Position numbers and translations under genes: made by a program. From Ifrita kowaldi (taxonomy: Eukaryota > Chordata > Aves > Passeriformes > Cinclosomatidae), in the NCBI GenBank assembly GCA_013398055.1, contig VZRS01002790.1, positions 1 to 64,000 of the forward strand: a DNA stretch of 64,000 nucleotides, read 5' to 3'. Positions 25,053-38,626 of this stretch are shown in pieces (position 1 is the stretch's first letter; the number at the start of each line of letters is the position of its first letter). The notes under the pieces are model-generated. The model was not told the DNA's origin. It made no database searches and saw only the letters and a list, made by a program, of their open reading frames with translations.

Positions 25053-27986
25053 CATAGACATACAAAAGCATTTCATTGAACTAAAAGAAAAAAAAATGCT
25101 AAGAACAGTTTATCCCAGGGGATTCTAGCTGGTTTCAGTGGAAGTCCCAATGAGGCATTCACACTATCATGGTAGATTTGGAATTCTTACAGAGCAGAGG
25201 AATTCATAAACCATACATGAGCTTAACTATTGAAATATACATAGATGTGAACATTTTCAAAACTAAATCTTTTCCTCAGCTTATAAATTATTTGCAGACA
25301 GACATTCTTTCCCTTTGCAATTTTAATGGCATTTTACAGCAAGTTTTAAGCACTGGTTCATTTTTCACTATGAAAATTTTCATTATAAAATATTTGCTAT
25401 TTCTATTTTAAATTGCTGTTAATGATTTGCTATTTCATTGATTAATTTAATAAAATTTTGTGCTTTAAAATAATTCTCATACTCATAATTTTTAATATAC
25501 TGGGTAGATAATAATACCTTCTAAAAATATTTCTAAAACTAGCAAAAATGGCATGAATTTGCAAGTAATCACTTCATTTCTCCCCACTCATGTTCTTGTA
25601 AACAAAAAGTGACTTAGACAACATTTATACAGATACTGAAACTGAGATACTAAAAACCCAATAGATATCAGTAAAACATATTGACTTTTTTATATTTAAC
25701 TGAACTATTTATGAATGTATTCTTTTTTTTTCTTTGTTTTGATATTTAATTTACTTTCTCTGATTTTGCAACACGGTTACTGCAAAACACATTTCACAGT
25801 AATCTTTGGTCAATAAAGTAAATATTTTGCTAAGACTATTTCTGTTTTTCTCATACACTTGATTCTTGCCTTGGGAGAATAAAAAACAAAGCCAGTCCTG
25901 CAATGCCACGTTTCTGGGGGGAAAAAAAATGCTTTTGCTTTTGTTTCCACATTCATGAGTTCAATTGCTCCTTCTAACCATCACTTTTCAGCTAACCCTT
26001 TTCTGTTTTCTTTAGCCCCAAATTCTAATGAAAAAAACCCCAAAATTAGGAAAAAAAGTCATGTTAGACAATTCAATTCTGCTATCCATGAAAATCATAA
26101 CACAAAAAATTACTAGAAAGAATAGGATTTTTTAAATTAATGCCGTGTATGAGCAGGTCTTTCTGCAAGTTTAATAGAAACTAAGTGCTCCACAGAAAGC
26201 TAACACCATATAATTCGCAGGGTAACCAAAAAGAGATTTCTGAGAAGCAATAATAGTGTAACATTATGGTTTCACAAAAAATTTCCTACTTCCTGCTCAT
26301 GGATAGAGTATTTCAATATAAATAAATTCACAGGGTCAGTAAATGTAAGAACAACTGATGACATAAAAGGGAGAATAGAGTTCTCTTCTGGGATATAGCT
26401 GGTAGCAGACAGTGGGGAACAGCTAGAATTGAAAATCATTCAGAATCAAAGTACAAATTCTTATTTGCAAATTCTTTATTCAAATAAAGGAAGAAAAAAT
26501 GTCTCTAGCATCCTGCAAAAAGCAGGAAGGCTGTTATAGTCTGAGCTGAACTTTACCCCCTCATTACTTTGAGGTATTTGCACACCTACTCAGCAATGAG
26601 ACCTGTAATTCTGGCTGTTAACAGCACAGTTAAAAGAATGGTACACTAACAGTGTTTCTCTGGTGGAGAATTATCTTTTTTTCCTTTGCTATTTAAGGTT
26701 TTAAGAATATTAATCACTCCTATTTACATTAGCAACTGTGGTACGACACATGCACCAATTGTTGCATTTTCCTGAAAAAACCATTTTGCTTTATAGGAGA
26801 CACCCTGGCGGTGCCACGGAAATTGCACATACAGATCTGGAGGTTTGTGGGCTAATTATTTGTGCACTAAAAAGAGAAAACCACTTGACATGACTCACCA
26901 GTCTTTTATTACAGCACATGCAGACAGACAGCCACAACATGGCTGCATAAGCCTTTGCTCTAAACGAAACTGCTCAAAATTCAAAATAAAACCAGAAATT
27001 ACAGCAAAACAGGTAAAAGGATAACATTTTGGAAAATAACAGAAATGGAAATGGAGCTCTAGACGAACAGCATTTTTATGAGGTTTTTGCTTTCAAGAGA
27101 ACCATGTGAGAAATGCTGAAAAAATTTCTCTTATTCCATATTCTGGTGGATCCAAGTCCCCTGAAATTTAGGGAATAAAGAAGCAGTAGGAGAGAAGCTC
27201 ATGCAGACACTAGCTGTTCAAAAATAGCCACTAACCTGGTGCATAAAAGAAGTAGAAAGATGATTGTAGTATCTGAGGGCTCAGAACAACTTTTTATTCC
27301 AGCTTTGGACTGCTAGAAACATCCTCCTTAGTCCTGCATTACAATAAACGCTTAAGGAAGGCCTCTCACATACTGAGTGACTTTTTGTTAGGTGAGAAAT
27401 TGGAACCCAGGACAAGTCACTTAAAGTCTTTCAAATCTCCTCAACTCACTGCAAATGTCTTTTTGAGCAGGACAATTAACTAATTGTCTTAAGTGTTGAA
27501 TCCTCACAACCTTAAACAAAAATCAGTTGAAGCTCAGGTGTCCTAAGGAAGTGGAATTCTTTCCCTTCATGACTGACAATTCAGAGTAGCTTAACCCAGA
27601 TGGACAATGCACAGATGACTAACCTACCGGTGTGGGGGTTTATTTTATTATTTTGGTTTTGGTTTTGTAGGTGAATCATTTATAGCAGCTTGCTCATTTT
27701 TCATCTTGTTCACATAAAATATAATTACTCCAGATGTAGAAAAATCGCCTGCATGTGTACCTCTTTGCACATTTTACATTTTATCACAAACATTCAGGAT
27801 AGTCTGTGCTTTTTATGTGTATCATTGGGAAATTTAAGGGCAATCTAAGCTGACAGACGCAGTAGAACCACAGACCTATACCTCCAGTTTCCTTTTCCAG
27901 TTGTATAAAATGCTCTTTGATATAAAGAAGCAAAATTATTGTTGAAAGAATTTATTTCGTGCTATGGTTTGTAGTATGATAAGAAT
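25053..27986. other. unique AT-rich sequence
   Basis: About 2.9 kb with no assignable element. T/G-rich low complexity occurs at 27631-27669. Confidence 0.45.
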
Positions 27987-28230
27987 TATCACAGAATCCT
28001 ATAAAATATAAAAGCTTGGGTTGGAAAGGACCATAAATATCGTCTAGTTCCAATCCCCTGCCATGGGCAGGTATGTCACCCCCTAGATCAGGTTGCCCAG
28101 GGCCCCACCCAGCCTGGCCTTGAGCACTTCCAGGGATGGGCCATCCACAGCTTCTCTGGGCAACCTGTTCTAGTGCCTCACTACCCACTGAGTAAGTAAT
28201 TTCTTCCTAACATCCAACTGAAATTTCATT
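27987..28230 (-). mobile_element. CR1 LINE 3' end (antisense)
   Basis: An antisense CR1 3' UTR copy. The tail side is at the left (ATCACAGAATCCTATAAAAT), followed by GGTTGGAAAGGACCATAAAT, then the conserved block around CTAGATCAGGTTGCCCAGGG, CCTGGCCTTGAGCACTTCCA and CTCTGGGCAACCTGTTC. It is truncated at about 28230 and contains no coding sequence. Confidence 0.93.
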
Positions 28231-31200
28231 TTTTAAAAATTTTAAACTATCTCTATGAGCGGGCAAAGTTTTACACCTTCAGTTTTCCTGCATTTGAAGA
28301 CAGGTGTCTTGTTCTTTCTCCATTTCCATTGCAATGAACCTTAAAAATTAGGTTTTCTTTACATCTGTGAATATGAGACATCTTTGGATGCTCTAAGAGA
28401 CATAACAAAGTGTTGTGTCCTACTTTATCCAAACTGAAAACTGAATATTGACTACCATCACAGACTCTTCCCTCCATCTCAGTCCAGGAGTGTCAGCAAA
28501 ATATTTTCTTGCATCAAGACAACTAGCTCATACAATGCCTTAAAAAAAGTAATCAAAGATGAGTGCAGCTCTGATGGGAATATCAGCATATGGTTTGAAT
28601 TCCACTGTGGCATCACATGATGGAGCCACAGTAGGAGTAGGAGGCCTAGATTTATAGATATAATAACACCTGTCTGAGTCTTCTCAGTAAAACAACACTC
28701 CTGCTTTATCTCGTGCTAACTTGAATGTACCAGAATAGGCATGCCAAGTTCTACAATAACACCATTATTTTCTTTGCATTTGTGTTTCACATATGTATAC
28801 AGTACAGTTATATTTACCCTATGCTTTAGATGGTGTTAAGAAAATTTTCATTTCATCTCTTTAGATTTATAAGGTGAGTTTCCATATCCACTTAACTCTT
28901 CACATACTGAGGCACATAAAACTATCATAAGTCCATCAAAAATATTTAAACTTTTACTATTATTCCTGGTATTAATGACATGAATATCAATTCATCACTA
29001 CTGTAATCTATATAGATTTACCAGATGACTAGTGATGCTGTCTGCCATACTAAAGCAATTTGTGCTGTTTGTCCTTTGCCAAAAAGCCAGATGTGTTCGA
29101 TTCAACCTGATGTTAAATATTTTGTGTAAGACTCACACCTCTGCCCCTCAGTGTTCTTAGGAAGCTTGTATTTCATTTTTGGTAGAGTTAAAAACTGACC
29201 ACAAGTACGAAATGGGAACATAGCTCATTCTCTCTCTGTCCACCCTCTTTTTTCTGGGTGAGCCTCCCAGATGTTCTGGCTTGTATGCAAGTGCACAATT
29301 GTGGTAGGGTCCTATAGAAACATATACTTCATAACTGAAAGCAACTAAAAAAGAGAGAGGTGTAGAGAGGTTTTGTTTAAACTTTTGAGACTGAATTATT
29401 TTGTGACATGAAACAAACATCAATATAACTGCCCAATCAAGCTGATAATGTTGCAGCTCGCAGAACAAGAATTTATATTGATTCCTAAATTCCGAGAACA
29501 AGATACTTTATTATTTCTGGAGTGTTCTGGACTGCTCTGCACAACTACAGTGAAAACCTAATTCATCACTCTGTCACTACAAAGTTATGCCTGTTTAACT
29601 TCAGTGGTTTCGAAGAGTTGACTCTGATAAATCAGGACCCTGAAGAGTGTAAGATACTGTAAAGGTCCATCTGTTGGACCGAATCACACCCTCTGCAAAA
29701 CAAGAACAGCTGTTGACTACAGAAAATTATCTTCAAATGTTTTGGCACTGTACTGGATTGACTTCTGTTAAGATGTACAGCAAAGCAAATCAAAACCTTT
29801 CAAGGATGATTTTCCCCACTACTGCATTATTGTGGAATTGAAAAAGCGTAACAGAACCTCGGAAGAAATGAAGAAATGAAGAAGCTTGAGAACCCTGCTC
29901 TAAGACAACCAGTAGCACTGAAACAGCTTGAGAAAAGCACAATTAAAAAAAACTTAAATTCTTTACTGTCTTAAGATCTTTAAAGGTCTTTCAAGCTGGA
30001 CTGTTCTGTGATCCTGTAAGCAGAATAAAATCACTATGCACCAGCATTTTGTTTCTTGGAAGAATTTAACAATGTACAGAATAAATTAAAAGAAATTAGA
30101 AATGTCACAAACAAGTGAAAAGTTATATTTTTACAGAGAGTAATACGAGAAATATACATGTGCTAATGTTATGTTAGGGTATGAAATAGAGCAAAGGAAT
30201 CTTCAAAGTATTATTCAAGGTATTATGAGAAATGGTTCTTTACAGAATGCTGTATTTGAATTAGTCACAAGTAGAAATTGCTCATCTTCCTTCGAAAAAT
30301 TCTGGTGGCAAGAAAGTCAAATGTAATCGCTGAAAAGAGCGAAAGTCTTCTAGAACACTGAATTCCACTAAAATTTTAAAGTCTAACAAGAGATACATCT
30401 ATAGCCAAAGTGTTTTGTTTCCTTGTGTCCTCATGTGATACCAATCTTTTAGTGAGGTATATAAAAATTTTTAACTGGCACAAGCTTCATGAAGAAATAG
30501 TTATTAAACTTCTATATTAAATTGGGGTTTTAATAATACATACAAGTAAACCAAATCTTGCATTAGTTAAATATGGTCACAAAGTATAAACCAACACAAC
30601 CTCTTATTAGGCATTAATAGGATTTCTGCAATAACCATTCTGTTTTTTTATTATGAGGCAAAACAAGCCTACCTTATTAAAATTTCCATTTAATTAGGAG
30701 TGCTCCTAAAATCTTTAAGCAAAAGCTACAAAAAAGTTGAAATTACCTCAGAAAAAAATTTGCAGTAACAACTGAGTGTTTTTCATCTCTTTCTCAGCAT
30801 TTTAATTTCAGTTCCCTCTGATGTCTCTCCCCAATGTAATGAAGGAGGAGTGCAGAAAATATCACCTCTGCCAGAGGATCCTATTAAAAGTCTGGGGCAA
30901 AGAACTATGGATAGGTTGACTATTACAATACATAGACCTCAGATCTGTAACAGAAACACCATAAGGAACCAGCAACACATACATGGTTCATCTAGGACAT
31001 CAAACACAGGGAGGAAACCTAATCTAGTCTTTTTGAGTAACAACAGAGTTACAAATTCAACACAAACACAAGCCCTGCAAGCAGTAACATTACAGCAAAA
31101 GTTAATGAAATCAGAAGTATTTCAGTCAGGACCTATTGTATTAATCTCCATTCTTTCTTCGAGGTTACTGAGTTTGTCCTAACCTGTACACTGTATTTTG

Positions 31201-32846
31201 TGAGAAAGAAGTGTGAGAAAAAAAATAAATCAACTCAGAATTCCACATATTTAATAGCTAAAGCAATACATTCCCAATGGTGCCATCACAAACACAGCCT
31301 TTGTGAAACCAAAGGTCAGGCTGACAGTTGGTAGGAAAAGAATCGCATGGCTGGAGATTCATGACAGGAGTGTCTTCAGGGCTGGAAAACAGAAGGCTAC
31401 AACATTTCTTCCTTTATCCCTCTATTTACTGTTCATTCTTCAGACAAAAATATCCTCAGGCTTTGCTTTGCTTTCCAGGGATTTACCGTGATCTTTCATG
31501 GACCACAGGAGGATTCTTAGTCTATCATTCTGGAGGATCAGAAAATGCCAAGGTTGGTCAGGTTCCTTAACTCATCCTTCCAGAGTACAAACTCTATGTG
31601 TACAAAGGAAGACCTTTGCATTCTAATCTTTAACAGTCTGTGATGATAAGAGATGACCAAATACCTTCTAATTATTCTTACATGAAGTTTTTAATGGAAT
31701 TTCATAAGGTGCTTTTGGGGGGCCTTTTGTTGGTATTGCTAGATTAAAGGGTATACTGTCTCTGATTTAGTAAAGTAATATCCTCTGCCATTTCTTATCA
31801 TATTACACTTAGGATTAAAAATCAAGAGATAATTTAAGTGAAAAACAAACAAAAAATATCCCTGACTTCAAACTGAAAAAAAAAAGCAGTTTAAGAGACT
31901 TTTCAGGGTAATGTTTTACTTAAATGCCCAGCAATGTTCATGGGTAGGAAAAGCAATACTTGAAGTTAGGATTAACCCCCAAGAATAATTTTATCTGCTT
32001 CTTGAATCTACGTAAATCAAACTTACAAAGTAACATCAAGAAGATAAATTTTTTTCTGGTGTTTAGAAGTTTCTGAGACCATTCTGGAAGGATGGTCACA
32101 GAATCATAATTTTCACAGAACTATTTCTTTCCTGTCATCTGTATGGAATGTTTTTGTTGCTACAGTTTTTCTAATTACTTAGAATTAAAAAAAAAAAAAA
32201 AATCAGTCTTGCATGTTCCCCTGTTGCTCTGTAATGCAGCCTTCAGCTGCATAGTGGAGTTAACCACAAAAGCAACTTTGAATGACAGAGAATGAATAAA
32301 CTTGCAGCAGTAAATGTCAGTGGTAGACTTACTAACAATGTCCGTCTCACCCCAGTAATTAGGAAAACTCCCCAACTACTGAGTTGCATTGTTTGAAACT
32401 CTTAAATAGTTTTACAAAGCCTCCATTACTCTACACGGTGCCCAAAGGCATGTAGTTTTCCATCTTTGTTTGGCCAACTTCTTTTTTTCAAGGAGGCTCA
32501 TGGAATTAGGAAACTTCCATGCAGAATGACTGAGAAGTCCCTACAGAGAAATAAAACTTTGAAGAAGTAAAAGAAATACTTCCAGAAGTTTCTGCTTTCT
32601 TTCCTGAGATGACTTTCGTTTCTTCACACAGGACATCTGCATTGACATTTAAATGAGGAACAAAAAGGAAGAGGCAATTAGTTATTATTTGATTGACCAT
32701 CACTCTCAGAATTGTTGCATATCAAATAAAATATTTTGGCACTTTACATGAGCAATTTTCCTTATGAGGAAGCTGTCTCATTAAGACCCAGAACTTTACT
32801 ATGTTTGGTGGAAATGCAAACCATGTTACAAAAAAAATCCTAATAG
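28231..32846. other. unique AT-rich sequence
   Basis: About 4.6 kb free of recognisable elements. A weak CR1-tail resemblance near 29974-30018 is too short to call. Open frames of 110-114 codons at 29157-29501 (-) and 30850-31182 (+) have no recognisable domains or splice context. Confidence 0.45.
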
Positions 32847-32919
32847 CAAAACAATAAAAGCACAAACAAAACAAAACAAACAATATAAACAACAACAAAA
32901 ACCCACAAAAAACCCCCAC
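32847..32919. repeat. C/A-only low-complexity island
   Basis: A (CAAA)n and (CAA)n-rich tract with almost no G; same class as the islands at 38.4, 47.8 and 63.3 kb. Confidence 0.7.
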
Positions 32920-34859
32920 TAAAAGTATATCAGCTCTAATAAAATTGAAGTTTTAGCAGCACTTTTCTACTCTCATCATCAATCTCCCCTATAACATTTC
33001 TTTGTGACTGGAACAGAAAAAATTAAATGGAAAGAATAAGGCAACAGTTGCACTGCTGTGAACATCAAAGTTTTTTAATCATTTATGGTCCCTATATTTT
33101 ATATCAAAATAAAAGTATTGCTATTGTCACTACTAATATTCTGCAATTCTCTTCTTTTTTTGAAGGCTTAGGCCCCATATAGTAGAGTTTATGTCCTTCT
33201 CGTTTTTTCTGGTTTGCCTCAGTTGGTCTTCAGATTTCTGAAAAAGTGACTGCAAATCTACTGGAATTGTGAGGCCATGCACTTCATAGCTTTGTGCTCC
33301 AAAAACATGGAAAAAAATTAGGAATGCCTTTTTAAGTAACATGGAGAAAACATAGACTGTAGGCATGAAGGATGTGACAGAGGAGAAAAAAAATCGTATC
33401 TTCATCTTATTTAAGATGAAAACTTGATTTCTTTTAAAGATCATCCATAAATAAAGCCTTGTTTTTCCAAAGGAAAATTGGTTGCAGGAGTATTTGCAGA
33501 CTTAAATACTCATTGTTTTTCAAACTGAGTCTATTTACAAAAGACTCTTCAAATGAAGAGAAGTTATCTGGCTGTTATCTTTTGAAGGGATAAACAACAT
33601 CTCCAATTACTCTTTAGAATGTAATGCATCTTCACTATATAGTTCATGCTAGATGGAACAGTGTGGTCTCTTGTGTTTTGCTGAGGATTATTTAATGCTT
33701 TTATCAGGAAAAAAATAACACTTAGTCTTTCATCTCAATTATATTCTTGACAAGACAAAGTATCCAGTAGTCAGCTATTAAAAAATATGTTTCTTTTTAT
33801 TTTTAAAGATGCTACAATTTTCCTTATCTCTGTAACTAAATGTTGTGTTGATATCATGCATTCAAGGTGTTAAATGTGTATTTGTTTCTGTCATGACACT
33901 ACAACAATCTTAGGCACTAGGTAAAGCTGCCAGTCTCCAAAGGTGTTGCATCTATGGTAATATATGCAATGATAAGTAAATAAATAGCTGTAATATATGA
34001 CTTTTAGAGAAAAATTAGTTTCACGTGCCATTTTCACAGTCTGTATCATGCCATGGGTAGGAAGTTACCCTCAGCAAGGTCTGTCAAAAGCAAACCTTGA
34101 TGGCTATATATGAAAAATAAAAAGAGTAACATTAGAAAATTTTCACATCACGACTTTTTACTTGCTGTATATCATTTTAGAAACTGACAGGACTTCAGTG
34201 TTTTTCAGTATATTTACATAAGTATATGTGCAAATTCCAGCAATTTAGTTTTATCAACGAGGAAATTTCAAATCCCATTAAGTTATATAACTGAAAATCC
34301 AGATTGCTCAAAAGTGTTATATTTTACCACAATTTTAAGATAGCTTGCAAAAACTTCATTGGATTTGATGCTGAATATTTTAGTTTCTTGTTTCCCCTCT
34401 TTGTTTTGTGCTTCAACTATTTAACTTCTTCCACAGCAACTTAAGAAATGCAACATTAATATTTCCACTATGTCTGTGGGAATACCTTAAAAATTTTCCC
34501 TGTGTATCAGAGAGTACTGATGCATTTGACAAGAATTTATTCACAGTAGAGTGTAGACTGAATTTTAATGGTATGAAAAAATACTGCACTGCTATAATCA
34601 GAAACTGTGGCAATGATAATTATGGTGAGTGTCTGTAAGTCGCCACTAATTTCTTTTCTGCTTACCTACGTAATTTAACCTTGATGTGACAAGGCCACCA
34701 TTCTCCAAGTAATGGCAGCACAGGAGGAAGTGACAATTTTTATTACGTTTTATGATTAAGACATTTGTCAAATGGGAGTTCAGCTGTAATCTTCCCAGTA
34801 AATTCACTTAAGTGACCCATTAACCAACAGAAGCTGGCTGCAATGCTGTTGTTCAACAC

Positions 34860-34889
34860 AGAGTATATTCTGTGAGCAGAATATATTCT
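34860..34889. repeat. 13-bp-stem hairpin with a 4-base loop
   Basis: The arms are AGAGTATATTCTG (34860-34872) and CAGAATATATTCT (34877-34889), separated by TGAG. All pairs are Watson-Crick except one G.T wobble. No terminator or RNA gene is implied in a vertebrate context. Confidence 0.75.
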
Positions 34890-35950
34890 ACACAGTGACT
34901 GCAACTAACATTATGTAGTTTAGTGAAGGTTGTACTAACCACAGCTAGATGAGAACTTTACTATTATTCAGCCACAGGCTGTAAATATATGCCATTCAAC
35001 CACACTGATTTCGCTCAGTAGATTTGGCATTGGAAACCTCAGGGTTATTTCAAGCATTTAAGACAGAGACAGGACACAGGCTGAAGTTGACCAGACCTTT
35101 GAAGAAAATCTCATCCAAATTCCAGTAATCTATAGCAATGATCGGCTTTTAGACATTCAGACATTTTAGACATATCCCTGATTTATCCTGTAGGAGACTG
35201 CTCCTTCTTCTTACATCTCAAACTTTCCAATAACCAAGTAAGGACAAGGCAGAAGGTGAGTCTATGAGTCTGCATTTAGGTAAGTCTTCACCAAATAGAT
35301 CTTGATTTGCCTAAAACAGGAGTCTTTGTGTGGTCCTCCCTGTTTGTTCTTTCCCATTTCCTCTGCTCTTAGAACAGATAGCCCTGGTCTAAAATATGTG
35401 GGGGAGGAAAAAAAAGAAAGAAAATAAATAGAAGTGGTAGCTTGTAATAGAGAATAAAACTGAAGATACAATCTCCAGAATCTATTTTTACCCTCCATTA
35501 TACTACCTGGCGGAACACCAAATCTTTAGTGACCAAAACTCAAAGCCTTAACTTAGTCTTCATGAAAATCATTGGAATATAACAGACAATATAGAAATAA
35601 GTCTTCAGGGTAATATAAAAAAATTCATATGCTCCATTTATTTCCTTTGGTACTTTAAGCAGCTCTGTGTTCTGCCAAACCAAAAGATATAAATCTTGCT
35701 TTACATTCCCCTGAAAACCCAAGTCATCTAAAGTCAATTCTCCTCAATGAAATTTTTTATTGTATTGGGTCCAAGATTATTTTTTTCCATTTTGTTCTTA
35801 TGGAATATTTCAAGAGGCTTACCTTCACTGTTCTTTTCATGCATCTAAAATAGTCATTCATTGCAATTACTATTAGGGCTTCTGATCAGTCAAGCCTCTT
35901 TCATTTCTTTCTAAATCAGAAACATATGCTTAGTTTCAGGGGAAAGAGAA

Positions 35951-36000
35951 AAAAAGGCAACATAATCTAAAAGGCACACAAAAAAGGCAACATACTCTAA
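35951..36000 (+). repeat. two-copy tandem duplication, period 30
   Basis: AAAAAGGCAACATAATCTAA (35951-35970) and AAAAAGGCAACATACTCTAA (35981-36000) differ at one position. A poly-A run follows directly. Confidence 0.85.
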
Positions 36001-38394
36001 AAAAAAAAACTACCACTAAAGAAACTCCTGCTTCTTTTCCAAATGTGTTGATAACCTTAAATATCATGGGCGTTTTTGGCTGTTTTGAGAAACTGAACTA
36101 ATGTCAATCCTTCCAACCACATTTAGTTAGTTAATTTGTTGAACAATAGCAAAACAACAGAATATATGTACGCATATATAAACACACACATATTAGTATA
36201 TTTATGCTACCCTTCATCATTAGGAAAGGGCAATTAACCACAGCACCAACAAGCTGGCTGTGGAAAGAAAGCTAAAACATATGGCTCAATAATTTCGAGA
36301 TATTGTTTCAGTATTCCAAGAGTAGTGATAAATTTTAGTAACCTCTCTGAAATCCTAGTGCAGTCTAAGCTTTGTAACATTTATTGTAAAATTGTTATGA
36401 AGAGCAGTATTATACAGGGTGGACAAGCTTGAGGTGCTTCTAAGTTTGTGTCATATTTGATAGACTCCAACTCTGCCCTTTTTATGAGGAAGCTGCAAAA
36501 ATCACTATAGTAGTAGACCTGCATCACAGTATGGTAATTTCTGTTTCTCTCCTTCTCAAGAGCATCCCTGAAATGTTTGTACATTTCTAATCCTTCCCTT
36601 GGTTTTGTCTCTTACACTGACAACTGACATGCCTATATAAATATATTCTATATGAATTTTGTTTAAAAAATACACATTATGGTCTACAGCATGGGCAATC
36701 CCTGTTGTTATGCGATTATAGCAAATATGTAGGAAACTGGGGGCAGCAGAGCTTTAAAAAATTGTTATGCTGAAAGACATTGTTCTGTTCAACCTGATAA
36801 ACACTCATTCGGGAAGAGGTAGGAAACATGAGTGCTGCACACTTTTGCCTTTATTTTAACTTGTGTTTACAGTCTTATGGAGTTGGCAAACTACACACTG
36901 TGAAACACTAGAACATAATGACTAATGATTGCTTAACACAACGAAGTTACTGGGTCACTACTGGTTATTTAGCAAGATTTCTATAGGGTGAAGCAGGAAG
37001 AGCTGTGATATGAAGTTATCATTGAGAGGCATTAAGAGTTTGGTGTCAATTCTGCTGGTACTCTAGGAAAGGAGCAGAAGGTGAACAATTGCATGAGAAA
37101 TTACTTTCTTTTATTCTGCATCTAGTGCAGAATTTCAAGGTTTAAGTGCTTTCCAAACATGATTGACTGCTAACTGAATTCAGAAGCTTTATTAGAGTTC
37201 TGGTTTGTATATACTTGACAGTTGTCATCCAAGCTCTCAATTCATATTCTTCACTTTAGTTCTCAATAATGGCAGGGAAAATAAGCAGTCTGTTCTTTTC
37301 ACCCTCTCAAATTCTTCTGAACTCTTTTTTCTAAAGTTTACTAATAAACAGCAGCTGGCTATATGCAAAGATATTATCTCTGCTCTCCTCCACCTTTGAT
37401 CACTGAAGTGTTTTCAGACACTGTAAATTATTTATGGTTTATCTATTACTTCCTTGGGCATTCAGGGTTTTGTGCTCCAGTGGTTTTCCTGTTACCTCAG
37501 TCTTACTTCACTAGCTCTTGTCCTTCCACAAGACCCCATAATTTTATTTACGTTTACTTCTCTCTGCCCCTGTCATGCAGAGGTTTCTGTGCTGCCATGC
37601 CTTCAATGACTAAGGTCAGTTTCCAGTGTAACCCTCACCCTTAACATGTCCACTTTCTTTCCCTACTAAATTTTCATTGCATTCTGGCTTCTCTTAGATA
37701 TTGTAACAGTAGGTTTTAATAAAAAAAAAAAATCTTTGTATTTGCTATACATTTAGCTGTCTGCTTTTCCAAGTGTGAAAAGGAATTTTTCAAATTATAG
37801 ATGAGTTAGTATTAATTGTTGTTATTCTTCCTCAATGTGCTCAGCATTCATCATTTTGTATTTATTCCTACTGATAATATGTTTGTATCTTATCAAGACT
37901 TTTCAACGCAGATTACTTCATTCAGGTTGTTTGTTGAAGACTCATGCCACTTGTTATGAAACACTGTGTGTATCTACTTCACCAGCTTTGGTTATCTTCA
38001 AAGTATCCTAGAAACACTGTGCTGAACTTGGTTGCATTTGTTCCTTCAGTGACTTCCTGAATTAATTACATATTTTGAAGAACATACATGCATATAAGAG
38101 ACATATACATACATCATACCTTTGTAAGCAGAACAAGTTTTCTCTCTTTCGTATTCATCCAAAAAATGGTTTCTCTATTTTGTTCACTGTATATTTCTGC
38201 CCTCTGATTAGGTACTACTTTCCTCTCTAGGAAACAAACAATATATATATCAGCTGCAATTTAAAAATACAAGGATCTGAATAGATAAGTATGATTAGGT
38301 TTAACATGGAATCTTTTCAGTGCAATAAATTTCACTTTTCCTGACAGCTGCCCTAGTTATCTTTGTAGTCAGGTTGCATGTCATACGTAATTTA

Positions 38395-38459
38395 AAACTG
38401 AAAAGAAAAAAAAAAAGAAAAAAAGAAATCAAAACCAACCAAACAAACCAAGAGCACAA
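38395..38459. repeat. A-rich then C/A island
   Basis: Interrupted poly-A (about 28 bp of A with single G) leads into AAAACCAACCAAACAAACC. The first 17 bases of that string are identical to 12451-12467. Confidence 0.75.
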
Positions 38460-38626
38460 TTTAAAAATACAAATATCTCCTCACATCATACTATGTGAAG
38501 AAATTTTTTCTGTCACTGTGGTTCTAGCCTCCCACTGTTGAATAAAGCTGGATTATTGCCATTGATTCATCTGGAATAGGTACTGACTCACTTTAAGGCA
38601 ATGGGTGAGATAAAAGAGCTGTGCAG

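Larger units (their letters stand above)
32920..38394. other. unique AT-rich sequence
   Basis: About 5.5 kb without repeats of known family. It contains a 13-bp-stem hairpin at 34860-34889, a 7-bp-stem inverted repeat CCACAGC/GCTGTGG at about 36238-36263 and a two-copy 30-bp duplication at 35951-36000. Confidence 0.45.

Noticed and set aside
29974..30018. Possible CR1 tail (ATCTTTAAAGGTCTTTCAAG ... TTCTGTGATCCTG)
   Set aside because: Only about 45 bp with weak similarity and no CR1 body upstream.
29157..31182. Open frames of 110-114 codons (29157-29501 minus, 30850-31182 plus)
   Set aside because: No recognised motif, biased composition or splice context; the length is within chance for AT-rich DNA of this size.
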